Shown here: positions 23,499-35,678 of the stretch, in pieces
How positions within the stretch are numbered: position 1 is the stretch's first letter
Layout: each line of letters opens with the position of its first letter
Source of the DNA: Scytalidium lignicola
Taxonomy: Eukaryota; Ascomycota; Leotiomycetes
Assembly: GCA_002812745.2 (NCBI GenBank)
Contig: NCSJ02000288.1
Location: forward strand, 1-55,001
Direction: 5' to 3'
DNA: 55,001 nt
The notes under the pieces: generated by a model
Seen by the model: the letters and a program-made list of their open reading frames with translations, nothing else
Told to the model about the DNA's origin: nothing
Database searches by the model: none
Program-made: the position numbers and the translations under genes

Positions 23499-26190
23499 GT
23501 AATAACATACCCTTTGAATTTTGCAAAAAGAATTCTTAAGGAAAGTAATATCTTTATCATTGAGATAAAAGAATACCTTGGAAATAAAATAATAAAATAA
23601 GTATAAGATGTATATATATTTATAAATGATAAAAGCTTAGATAGACTAAGGTTAAAAGACCTTATAAAAAGATGAACAATATTGTTTAAAGAAATTTAAG
23701 AAAATGCTGAAGATTTGGAAATCAAAGATAATATATCAGTTAACAATGTTAGAAATGTTAATCTTTACTCTATAAACAGTAAAAGNTTTATTATATATAA
23801 ACATAAAACTGTATNAAAAAGCTAATAAGGGCCTTAATCAATTCAAGAGTTNAAAAAGAACTTTATTAATGAACAAGTTGTAAAATAATTTAAACTTAGT
23901 ATAAGAGTTAAAAAAGACAATTATTTAATATTATTAACAAATAGTAATATAATTAAAAGAGTAATCAATATCCAAACTTATGAATTGAATATGAGGATTA
24001 ATAATAATCATTAAGAAAGAATATCTTTTGATATTATATAGTTAAGAACATATTAAGTAATATTAAGAATCAAATGGATAAAGAAGTATAATCTAATAAT
24101 TGATTGAAGAATAAGTATAATTACCTTCTCAGAAGAAGAAGAGGATTTAATGTCCTTAAGAGTTATCCATGTTGATAAGACTTTAAAACATATTCTTAAG
24201 GAATATTATAAATGACTAAAGTTATTTATAAAAAGACTTAATGATTTAGCCTTACTTAAGCACAAACTATAAGATTATAAGATAAAGTTCAAAGAGGAGT
24301 TCAAATTAGCTTATAAACTAATTTATCAAACAACTCTTACTGAGGATAAGATAATAAAGAAATAGTTACTTAAAAAGATAATTCTTAAAGGTTTGTACAA
24401 AGAAGGTTATAATAAAGTTAGAATATTATTGCATTATACAAAAAAGGAAGACAATTTGTTAGGATAACTTTATAATGATTATAAACACTTGAATAGTAGA
24501 ATTAAGAAAGACTAATACCCTTTACTATTAATAGATTCAATAATAGACAAGTTAAAGGAAGTTGTTATATTCATTAAGCTAAACTTGTAATTAACATTTA
24601 ATTTAATTAGGATTAAACAAGGTAATAAGTAAAAAGTTATTATTTGAACAAAATACAAATTATTTAAATTATTAGTCATGACATTTAATATGATCAATAC
24701 TCTAACAATATAACAAAGAATAATAGACTATATATTAGAAAAATATTTAAAGAAATTCNATAATAATATATTTGATAATATAATCATTTACTTAAAGAGT
24801 ATTGAAGAATATAAGGAGTATGTTAAACTCATTCTACAAGTATTATNAAAAAGTAAGATTATATTATAAACTGATAAAATGCAAATTCTATAAAGAATAA
24901 GTTTAATTCTTAGAACATTATATTTCTAGAGAAAGGATAAAAACCCTTGATGATAAGATTCAGTTAATTAAGGAGTAAGAACTACTTAAAACAGTTAAAT
25001 AATTATAAAGTTTCTTAGAGTTGACTAACTATTATTAAAGATTTGTGAAAAATTATTCTAAGATCTTTATACTATTAACTGAACTTATAAGGAAGGATTA
25101 AGCTTATGAATAGAATAATATTATAAAGAAAACATTTTAAAACATTAAAGATACTTTTGTAAAAGGAGGTTTTTTAAGAATCTTCAATTTAAAAAAAGGA
25201 ATAAGAATTAAAACTAATGCCTTTAATATAATATTAAGAGTTGTGTTATCATAATCATAACAGATTAGTAAATGACATTACTAAGTACTATTAGTATTTT
25301 GGTCAAGAAAGTTAAATATTATAAAAAGAAATTATTAAATGTTGGATAAAGAAATATTAACCATTATAAAAGCTTTAAAGTATTAAAGAGTATATGTTGT
25401 TGGATTTAGTAAAATAGTAAATATACTTTCAGATTATTATAACCTTTAATACTTTATAATAACTAAGTAATTGAATACAAGACAAGTATAATAAGTAAAG
25501 AAATTATCTAAGTATAATTTCAAGATTACTCATGTTAAGAGTAAAAATAATGAAAGAGTAAATGCTCTAAACTAGAAACTTAAGTACTTAATTAAGGAAA
25601 AAAAAAAAGTAAATTAATATTAAAGAAAGACAAGGACAGATTCTTAGTATATAATAAAGGATAACTTATAATTATTATAATAATAACAGACAAGCATTAA
25701 ATTAATTGAATTAAAGAAGTGACTGAAAAGGAAAAAGAAAAGAATACTTTACTAGATATAACTAAGAGCAAATAAAAAGAAAATCAAAAACATTTAGTAT
25801 AAGAACNAAAAAGTTATATATACTAATAAAACTAGCAGAAGAGTTTGTCAAGGAGTAATACAGTTTGTTATACAATAAACACATAGGAATAGCTTAATGC
25901 TATTACCAAATCAATAAGGATTATTTTATTATGAAATTATAATTAATAATTAAGAAAATAATCATAGAATACAAAATCTATAAAAAGGTTAAAAATCCAA
26001 AAAGAAAGTCTTAAAGATAATTATACCTTATACAGATATTTAACAATTTATAAGAATTAATTAAATAAGATTTTATCATGAAATTATTAGTTTCTACAGA
26101 TTATATAACAAAGGTCAAGTATAACTTATCTTTATAATAATTGAACATTATACTAAGTTTACAATCTTTAAACTATTCAAGAAGACTTGA
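23499..26190 (+). mobile_element. RIP-decayed Ty3/gypsy pol, plus strand
   Basis: The start matches the reverse complement of 1-380. Reverse transcriptase lies near 24,680-25,090: a damaged catalytic box reading F-D-N, I-I-I-Y-L-K-S-I-E-E-Y-K-E-Y-V, then F-L-R-V-D-Q-L-L compared with the family F-L-G-L-x-N-Y-Y. RNase H and integrase should follow to about 26,190 by position. Stop codons are frequent and come from CAA, CAG or TGG. No LTR was recognised at its right end. Confidence 0.7.
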
Positions 26191-29100
26191 AGAGCAAAAG
26201 AGGTAGTTGATATATTCTTAACAACTTCTTAGTATTTCTCTTTAAGTCTTTTGTTGTATAAACTCTTGTTTTTAAGGCTTTTTCTTATTTATTTTAAGTT
26301 TAAACAGTCAATGATTAAATAATAAGTTATTTCTTCTATAAGTTCACAATTGTATAATAGTATGTTTATGTTAAGTATATAACATTTAAACAAATACACT
26401 TATAATCTAATTTTGCTAATATGAATTTATATAATTAATAAGCTAATTACTTTGTCTAACTTACTATATAAAAGTAATACTTTTTTGTTGAAAGTAAGAA
26501 AGTTTACAACTTTTATATAATTATATAGTCTAGTTAGCTTAATAACTTCGAAGCTTTAAGTCCATCTTGCCTTCTAATCTCTTGTTATGATTATATTAAT
26601 TACCTTTAATATTACTTAATAACCTCTTCATTGTTATAATTACATTGCTTTGTATTCACTGCTTTTTTTTAAGTAACTACTTTTTNCGTTTATTGCTTAT
26701 GTCTTCTTCTTTTNCTTTAAGAGTCTTATTGCTTTGTTGTTTATTCAATGAATTACTTGTTTCAAACTTGTATGATTAAGGCAATCCTCAAATATTATTA
26801 CTCTTTTATTTAAGTATAAGTTTAGTAATAAGTAAAATGTCTTTGTCTTTAAGCTTTAAATTAGAATGTCTTTGTAAACTCTTGTTATTATATGAAGATA
26901 TTATGATTATACTATAAATAAGCAATAGCTAATTCCCTTTAAATTACTATTGGATTTTGTAAGTTGATAATATATAATAATGTTATATAAAATTACACTT
27001 TGTATAATTATTGTATAAATCTGTTTTGCTCTTATAAAGTTATATCCTTATATCTTCGTTGTTAATCTTGTTAATGCAAATGTTTGTATAATTAGCTTTT
27101 TCTTAATTACCTTTGCATAAGCTTTGAAGTTAAACTACTGGTTAAGTTAAATCCTTAGAAAACAAGCTAATTCTTTAAGCTTTAATTCTTTGTTATTAAA
27201 GCATATCAACTCTTTCCTTGTTATACAAGTATGTATAAAATATATTAACTTACTTTTGCTTACTTTAAATTATATACCTTTATATACTACTTACTTTTTG
27301 TATATTTTCTAACTTGCTTTTAATGTCTTATAACAACTCTTTGTAATGTATATACAGTTAAGAAGGTTTGTATTATCTGTAAAGTCAATTATAATTAAAC
27401 CTTTTATCTTTCTTAATTCATTATATAAAGTAAAGATATATAATATAAACAGTATTAATAAGAGTAAAGAACCTTGTAGGATTTTTGTCTTTATTAAGAT
27501 TAACTAGGTTATTTCACTATCAAAGGATAAACAAACAATCTTGTTTATTAAGTAATTATTAATCCAGCTTATTAACCATTATAAGAAGCCTTTCTCCTAA
27601 AGTATATGTTATAACCACTTATAGTCTATTATATTAAATGCCTCTTTAAGATCAAGTTGTAATAATAATATAATAACACTTTAACTTTATATTGTATAAA
27701 CAATGTCTATTACCATCCTTATTGTTAATTCTATAGATTTACTATGTCTATTTCTTATCTATCCTTCTAGGAGTAGTCTTTACTTCTTTGTTACTTCTGT
27801 AATACAAGTAATTATTATAACTTCAAATACTTTTATTATACAATTAAGTAATATGATTAACTATTATCCTCTAGTTTATTATAATTGTTTTATTATTTTG
27901 TTTAGTTTCTACAGTATTATCACATTCATTATATAGTAGTTATAAGGAAAGTATTCTAGTCTAAAGTTTATTTTGACTAAGACTGTTAGAATTCATTATA
28001 ATAGTTAATCATAAGCTTGTAAAAACTTATTAATTAATCAGTTTAACCTTAACACCTTTTATACTCTAACCTTGTAAAATGCTTATGTAATAATTACTTT
28101 GTCATAACCTTTGTTTATCTCAATTACTCTTGTTTAATTTGTATCTTGTAATCTAATATAATCTACTTGTACTTCTAGGAAAAACTTAGTTATAANNACT
28201 ATTACTTTCTTATTATATGTATGTATTAATAGTCTTTTTAAGTTATTATTATATAATTTTAAGATCTTTAACAGGTTAATAAGTATATAACTATGTGTTT
28301 ATGCTTATTGTTTGAATATTTACAACTTATAAGTATCTTTTGTCATTGTTATTATTACTTGTTGTTAACTTTTTGTTTGAACTTGGATAATTCTTTCCTT
28401 TTGTTCCTTNAAAAGCTTGATTTAAGTTTTAATGATTTTATAAAGACTTATTTGTGTATTATTAGTATTCTGCTTTTTGAGTAACCTTAATTGTTTTCTT
28501 AGTTATGTAATTCTATTATAATGTTGAGTAGTTAATTAATAACTTCTTTTTAAGTATTATTTTATTTATAATATCAATTAATTGTTTTGTTAGTATATTA
28601 ATTACCTTGTCTAGTTACTTCTTAGTAGATATATAGCTTAAGAAGAGTAATAAGCTGGTTGTTATTACTTTAATTTTTTTNATAGTTTATTAGTTTTTAA
28701 TTATAATTTAATTCTTTGTTATATGTTTATTGTTTACTTACTTCAAGTTTGATTTTGATAAGTTATAAGGTATAGTCTAAGCTAGTCTAGTCTTTAACTC
28801 TTATGTACTGAATTTAAAGGTTTGTTATATGTTAAGCATAGTTAATAGTTAAGTCCTTGTTATTATTTTGTCTTTATATAAGTTCTCCTCAGGGTATAAC
28901 AAACTTAAGCCTTTATTATTATACTAATATTAACAATTTATTGACTTTATTACTTATTCTTTTTTTCTTTATCTTATATTAGGTGATATTAATTAAAATT
29001 GCTTATTAGTATTATGTGATTTTCTAGTTCTATTATAATAAGATTATAGATAAGTGTATATTAATTTGAAGTTGTGTATTTAACTGAGTATATTAAGTAA

Positions 29101-31080
29101 ACTGTTATATTTTCAATTATAAACATTACTTTTACTTAGTCTTCTTCTGCTTTATACGATTATACAGTTAATTTATAGTATTTGTATATGTATATAGTTA
29201 TTCTCTTGTTATTTTATATTCTTTGATAATTTCTGTTATTTGGACAGTATATATCTTTGGTTTATTTGTTTATCTATGGTTTTTAAATTGTTAACATGTT
29301 ATACTTATTATTGTCCTCTAGTGCTTTTATTATATATTTATGTTTTTTATTTTGGTTTTAGTATAAGATTATAATCATAGTTATATTATAATTATATTTA
29401 TTATTATATTACTTTGTTGGTTAGTTTGTTGTTGTTAATTTGCTGGATTTTCATTGCTTTGGTTAATTATAAAGCTTGATAATAAGTTGAGTAGTAATCA
29501 GTTAAATATAAAGTTATTATGTTAACTTAAAAATTTGTTTAAGATATTTTTATTTGTTCNTTTTTATAATATTTAAACTTATAAGTTTACTTTGTAAGTT
29601 TGCTTAAGTTTTGAGTTTTTTTCTTTTTAAATGTTATTTGTTATTCTTCTTCTTTGTTACTTTTTATTAGTTTAATTATGTTAAGTTAAGTTATAGTATA
29701 AATTATGTTATTTAGTTTAATTAGTTTTATTACTTTGTTTTTATATACCTCTTTTACTTGATTTTAATATTCTTTTGTTATTAAACAGTTTTGATTAAAC
29801 ATTATATGTTCCTTGTTATAGTTATAACATTTAAGTATAATTTCTCTTAGGTTTGTTAGACATTCTTCTTCTTCCCCTTTATATGTTGCTCTTGTGTAAT
29901 AAGTACATTACTTCTTTGCTTTATAGTATTGTATATAATGTTCTTAAGCTTAGTATTTAAAATATTGCTTTAACTATAACTTGTTCTTAAATAGCTTATA
30001 GTAGAATACTTAACCCTTCTAGTATAAACCTTAGTTTATAAGTTTGTATACATTTTCTATAGTTATTAGTTTGATATATAAGTAGTTTTTTTTATTGTTA
30101 ACCTTCTTTGTAAGCTTAGTAAGCTTTAACTTGAAGTATTATTATTTTATTCTTTTTTTTCTAGTACTTCTTTGATTAAGGCTTTGTTATATTTAATTAG
30201 TAAGTAATTGAATATATTTTTAGTGTATACAATAATTTTGTTATTGATAATTTGTACTTCTTCTTCAAATACCTTTTGAACTTATTATATGTTAAGTAAA
30301 TACTATTCNTTTTTGGCTATCTTTGAAGATTATTGTTATATTATTGTTGAGTAATTGTTTTATTATATGTATGTTATTTTATAAGAATGTAATTGTATTA
30401 ATTGTTGTTATTATATCTTATAGGTTATGGTTCTTAAGCTTTGATAGTATACTTAAAGTGTATATGATGATTTTGTAATCTTTTTTTTGTTAATAGTTTA
30501 TAAGTCTTTTGTTATATGTTCTTTGTGTACTTGTTGTTGGATTATATTATTGTTGTTAAGAAGGTTGTTATCTAGGCTTATATATACTCTTAAGGTTAAA
30601 TGACTTTTGTAAGTACTTCTTTTAAGTCTTTGTAAGTAATTAATATATTGTTATTATTGTTAAATTACTTTGTAATTGTTTTATATTTGAATTTGAGGTA
30701 TAAAATTTTTTTTTGCTAGTTAGAGCACTTTATATGTGTTTTTCTCTTCAACTAATTAGTTGAATTATAGTAAATCCTTATGTTTGTTATTGTTTAACTC
30801 TTACTTTGTTATTTTTTTTTTAGTTGTATTCTTTATCTTTATAGCTTTAGCATTGTTAATTCTTTTGTTGATAGTTGAAGCTTGTGATATTATTATTGTG
30901 TCTTATAACTGTGTTATACTTACATCTTACTTATGACATTATAATTAAGTATATTTAACATGTTAAGTATAATTCTACTATTAGTATTGAATTAGGCTTT
31001 AGTATTAGTGTAATGTTGGAGAAATTCAATATTAATCTATATACTTTGTTTTTGACTTTATTGACTTTGGTAATTTTAAA
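26191..31080 (-). mobile_element. RIP-decayed LINE (non-LTR) retrotransposon
   Basis: Minus strand. Reverse transcriptase lies at about 27,400-27,690: L-D-L-K-E-A-F-N-I-V-D then I-L-Q-G-S-L-L-L-L-I-L-F, compare D-V-x-G-A-F-D-x-V and G-x-P-Q-G-S-P-L-S-P-I-L-F. About 2 kb upstream, near 29,800-29,930, is an ORF1-like zinc-knuckle tract ending K-C-Y-N-Y-N-K-E-H-I (consensus K-C-x-N-C-x-x-x-H). Order and spacing fit ORF1 followed by ORF2. Plus-strand open frames at 27,703 and 28,293 are shadows. Ends are uncertain. Confidence 0.65.
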
Positions 31081-32030
31081 GTAATATTAATCTTATAATT
31101 GTAAATAGTTAATATATATAGTATTTGAAGAATAAATATACTTATATAGAAGTATTGATTATAAATAAGTTAATAATAGTATTTAGTAAGTTTAATATAA
31201 TAAGTATATAAATAATATATGCTTGAAATAAGTGTATTTACTATTATTATCTTGAATAATGATAAAAAGAGTTATATCTTGTTAGTATATATTTAATCTA
31301 TAACTAATTTAAAGTAAAGTTATACTCTTCTCTTTAATATTAATAATAGCTTGTTAACTTATTTATTATCTTTAGTATATGTTATTTATATTTATCAGAT
31401 ATACTTATGAGTAAGAACTTATCTAAGATTATAATTTAGAATAAGATTTAAAATATTATTAATATATATAATGTGATTGTTAGAGTATATACTTATTATA
31501 ATGGTAATTATAACTATTAATATTCATAACTCTAGCAATTGTTAGATTATCAAAATTAGCATGTGTAAAAGACATGTTAAGTATATGCTAAATGAATATT
31601 AATATCAACAATTATCTTATACAACAAAACTGATGAAATGCATTAATTGTAAAATATATATAAATAGTTTACAATATGTTGAAGTTGTTGTTTGTGATAA
31701 GAATCAACCTTTATAATAAAAGCTTTTTTTAAGAGTCTTGTGTATGCTTAGCATATGCCTTGCAAATGCTTGGTAAGCAAATATAATAAACAAAGTAATA
31801 TGTATATACATTAATCGTTAGCAAACATAATAAATGCATATACAAGTTATATATATACATAAATTCAACTTTTAGATTGTAATACTTAAAGTACAAAGCC
31901 TATTAATATAAATAAGATATTGTTTAGTTTGCTATTATTGGATATATATAATCTAAGCTTATAACTAATGTTTATAACTTATTAAAATAATAGATATCTT
32001 ACTTATATGTCTTGCATATGCACTGTATAC
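31081..32030. other. A+T-rich sequence without recognisable content
   Basis: Last part of the A+T-rich block. No domain, repeat end or RNA gene was recognised. Composition changes within a few tens of bases at about 32,030. Confidence 0.6.
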
Positions 32031-34352
32031 CGGATTAATTATTCTCTACCCCTGCTGACCTTGGTTTTTCCTACCCCCGTTGAGGTCGTGTTGCGCCACA
32101 CACTCTACCTGTGTTGAGAACTTTTGTACCCGTGTTGAACTGTCACCCTGTTACATGTTTATATTCATCGCCGATACCAGGCCAATCGCTGTGACAGGAT
32201 TCATTAAGTCGAGGCACACTATATACACAGAGTGTACTTCACTTTAAGGCCTAAATAGAACACAGGGGAGTATTTTTAATTTGGAACGAAAAGACTTAAG
32301 TTGAGAAAATTGAAAGGGGTAATACAGATTAAAAGTTAATAGGCCTACAAAGCGAGGCAAATGAATTAAAAGGGAACCAAGTGTCTTGAAAGCTAAAATA
32401 GTAAGACCATGCCAAGGCTCTCAGCATAATATGCCTCAAAGGACGCCTGGCTCTCTGCCTAGGATTTCTGCAATCTGCGGCCTTGCCATCAGCGAATGAG
32501 AGAATGTTATAGCCAATGAACAGCGCCTACTTGTTTGTGCTGCAAACAAGCGAGGGAAAACTTGAACAGCCCGCAGTTAATACAACTGGAGAAAGCCTGC
32601 TTACAGCAGGTCAGCGAAAGTTTAAAAAAAATCAACACATGATAGCAACAATAAATATGCTAAAAGTTACAACTTACTTACTACCATACACACTCTTAAG
32701 CCGCATGAGAAAGTTGAATTGATATTGCCATGTCAGCACGATATTGCTGCTAGTTGAATACCTTCAACGTCATTTCAGGTCCACCGGTCCCTGAGATTTA
32801 CCGCAAAATGAATTATTATATCTCTTCACTAAGCTCTTTTCCGGAATGTTAATATTAAATGGTATATTTAGCCAATCACTGTACAGCTATTAAATTCCGT
32901 TCGCTAAATCATTGCCTACCCGATTCAAATGCCATATTGTTGCAATCATGAATCAAAACTTTAGCTTGAATTCTGGATTATTTGGAACTGTTGGATCGGG
33001 TTATTAAGTTGTGAAATATAAAGCGCTGATGTATAATATCTTTTCTGCCTACTTGTGCCAGTCAGTTACAGTGGTTTTTCGAATTACCAAAGGCCACAAT
33101 CTCCTGCATCTAATATACGAGAATGTGAGTCCTTTGCCTTCTTCAACAAATCCACAATTTTGTCATCCTTGAAAAATGACATATGTATAGACTGTCAAAG
33201 TTAACGTGTGCTATAGTATTTCGTAAGTTGTAGATGTTGGAAAGGCGTTATTAGGCGATTAAAAAATGAATTCGGGGATATTATTAAGATAGCGGGAAAA
33301 TCATAGATTGAGACTTTAAAATATAAGAAAGAATAAGCGATTTGCAGCAACTCAATTAGTCAAAACGAAAATCTTTGATGGTCTAACGGTCATTTAGACA
33401 GCTTGTCACAAAATACGAGGTTGCCGAAAATTGTTTTACAGGATTTTGAAAGATAATATTTGTGTAAATCTAGCCTGATTTTCAATTCATCAAAAATAGA
33501 TGCCTGAAGATAATACTAGAACCCATGCTTTCTGAAACTAACCAACAATCCTAGCAACTCTGCTGGCAGGGATCCAATTGTTATCAATTGGATATTCTTA
33601 ATTTAGTATAAGCGTAAGCGCCTAGTCAACCAACGAATTGCACTTTTCAAATAACCAAGACCCACACCACCTCTAGTTGGTGACCCTTCTAGAGTTTGCT
33701 TTGTCTATACCCTGTCGCTTGGAAACCTGTTACAGCCTTTTCAGGAGTATGTCGGAAAGCAGACGTTTTAGGGGCGCTTGGTGCGTCTGGCTGGGTCATC
33801 TGATCTGGCGTTAAGGAATACTTTCTCGAGCTATCCCAGCTCTTCAGGAACTAGTCTACAGGATTTCCCAGGAAATAGAAAAGGCCATTCCCCTGCACCC
33901 GTCTCCTCACTTGTGATTCACTGTCAGGACACGCCCTAACAAAACCTGTTTATCTGCCTCAGAGATTTAGTTCAGAATCGCTGATAAAGATTAGCATTGT
34001 TGTAACGTCAGCCAAACTCGGCATTGACAATTAGACTGGCTGGACCGTAGTCTTTTACCGGTGACGTAGCATGACCGATCTGAGAGTCTAGCAGAATAAT
34101 TTGATTTGAACGATTACAGCACTGAGCAAAGGAATTTATCTGGAATTTTATTTGTTCCTAAAATTCTGTTGCTAATCAGCTACGTGCTGTGATTTTTGAA
34201 TGTCACATGTCGCGATCCTCGTCTGATACTCGTATCTGGTGCAGAAGTTAATTATAACAGTACTAGTAAGTTCCATAGAGCCACAACTAGGAAGCATCCG
34301 CACCACTGAACAAAACAATCATGCTTCCAATACATTTGTCTAATGGAGAAAC
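32031..34352. other. Intergenic DNA, no supported gene
   Basis: Composition is close to that of the genic DNA. A 68-codon frame at 32,516-32,722 has no recognisable feature and no intron context. Near 32,041-32,150 the words CTACCC(C)TG and GTGTTGA recur, perhaps a small repeat. No tRNA was found by eye. Confidence 0.5.
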
Positions 34353-35678
34353 TCAAACGGGAGGGGGCCCGGACCACCAATTCTTGATTCTCTCCCAAGC
34401 AGATGATACCACTGCAAATGAACTAGCTAGTTCCTCTTTGTGTAATTGCAGAAATAGAAGGCTCATCTGTTTTGCGATATTGAGCCATTCAAGTATCTTG
34501 TCAGAAAGGCTGGGCTCTAAGTTTTGAGGCGCACCGACGACTGGCTCTTCCTCTGGAAGAGGATCGTTCTTCCCAAGAAGTAGAGTTCTGTTTCTATATA
34601 TCTCTAGCCTTGTGTCTTCCGTGACAGAATTGAGGACTTTTGCCGCCTCGGTCTCACGCCAATCAGTGCCTTTAATCATCTCCTCTTGAATTTGTAGTCC
34701 CGTAGCGTTGATGGAACTGTATCTGCGATGGATAAACTCCCTCGCCTTAGATATCCTCTGCAATTTACCCTGCTCCGTGCTCTCGCGTAATTGCCTGTTC
34801 GATTTTCCACATATCTCAATACCGTGATTATACACACACCCTCCAATGTACTTTGAAGGGGGTTCTAAAACCGGCATAAGATAGTCTTCCTTCAATTTCT
34901 TTAGCGTCTCTCGTGAACGTGTAACATCATCGGGATGCAAGGCATCCCATTTCGTTATAACAAATGAGATATTCTGATAGAAAAGTGGACCGCAAAAGCA
35001 TTAAGCATTGCAACCAGCGAAGAGTCTTGAGTTGAGATTCAGTCATGCGGTCCTGCTTTATGTCGTGCATGAACAGAATGCCACTGACGGTAACGAATGG
35101 CCCGAGTGCAGCTATGCAGCCTACAATATCTTCGAATACAAACATGTCCTTTAAGTCATGTGCACCAAATCCTGGAGTATCTACAAAGAGGTACTTCTCG
35201 CCGCTGACAATAGCAGGCCAAATCTCGTATTTCATGGTACCTGGAGAATTGAGGAGGTGGTTCATTGGATTCTATTGGGGAAGATCGTACCTGATTTCAA
35301 GGTTTTCCCAACCTTCAGTACTCCGCCAGTAAGTTCTTGGAGGAAAGTTGTCTTTCCAGTACCAGTTTAACCAGCGACAAAGATAAGCTTTGTCCCCCGA
35401 AGACTAGGTACAAGTCAGTCAATTATAATCGCATATTGCAATGTCAGAGTCGTATACTGCTTCTGGATGAATCGCATTACTGCATAAGTAGCCACACCTT
35501 GAGTAGCATCTAGCAGCTTTGCTAGCTCCTTAATACGCCAAGGAGAGCTCTTGTTCAATTCCACTTCCGCATCATCTTCACTATCATCTATTTCCTCAAA
35601 ATAATGTGCCTCCTCAATGGGATCTCCTTCTGGCTTGTTGATGACATCTTTCCCTCCGAGTTCGACAATAGCAGCCAT
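34353..35678 (-). pseudogene. Broken P-loop GTPase-like gene
   Basis: Four-part minus-strand gene: exon 1 35,678-35,458, intron 35,457-35,404, exon 2 35,403-35,291, intron 35,290-35,241, exon 3 35,240-34,353. Exon 1 is acidic and of unknown function. Exon 2 has the Walker A/G1 motif, but TAA at 35,367-35,369 interrupts it (F-V-A-G-stop-T-G-T-G-K-T-T). Exon 3 has G3, V-D-T-P-G-F-G. The frame shifts by one base near 34,997-35,006 after L-R-W-L-Q-C; the next frame continues F-C-G-P-L-F then V-I-T-K-W-D, the G4 region. This resembles fungal AIG1/septin-like single-domain GTPases. With two lesions it is probably a pseudogene; the stop is what RIP would make from CAA, and the frameshift could be a sequencing error. 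Function unknown. Confidence 0.65.

Noticed and set aside
23148..23560. Four overlapping frames on both strands in the G+C-rich island
   Set aside because: They arise because the island is palindromic and repetitive; sequences are low-complexity and contain Ns.
32516..32722. 68-codon plus-strand frame
   Set aside because: No domain, no splice context and no other copy; chance frame is more likely.
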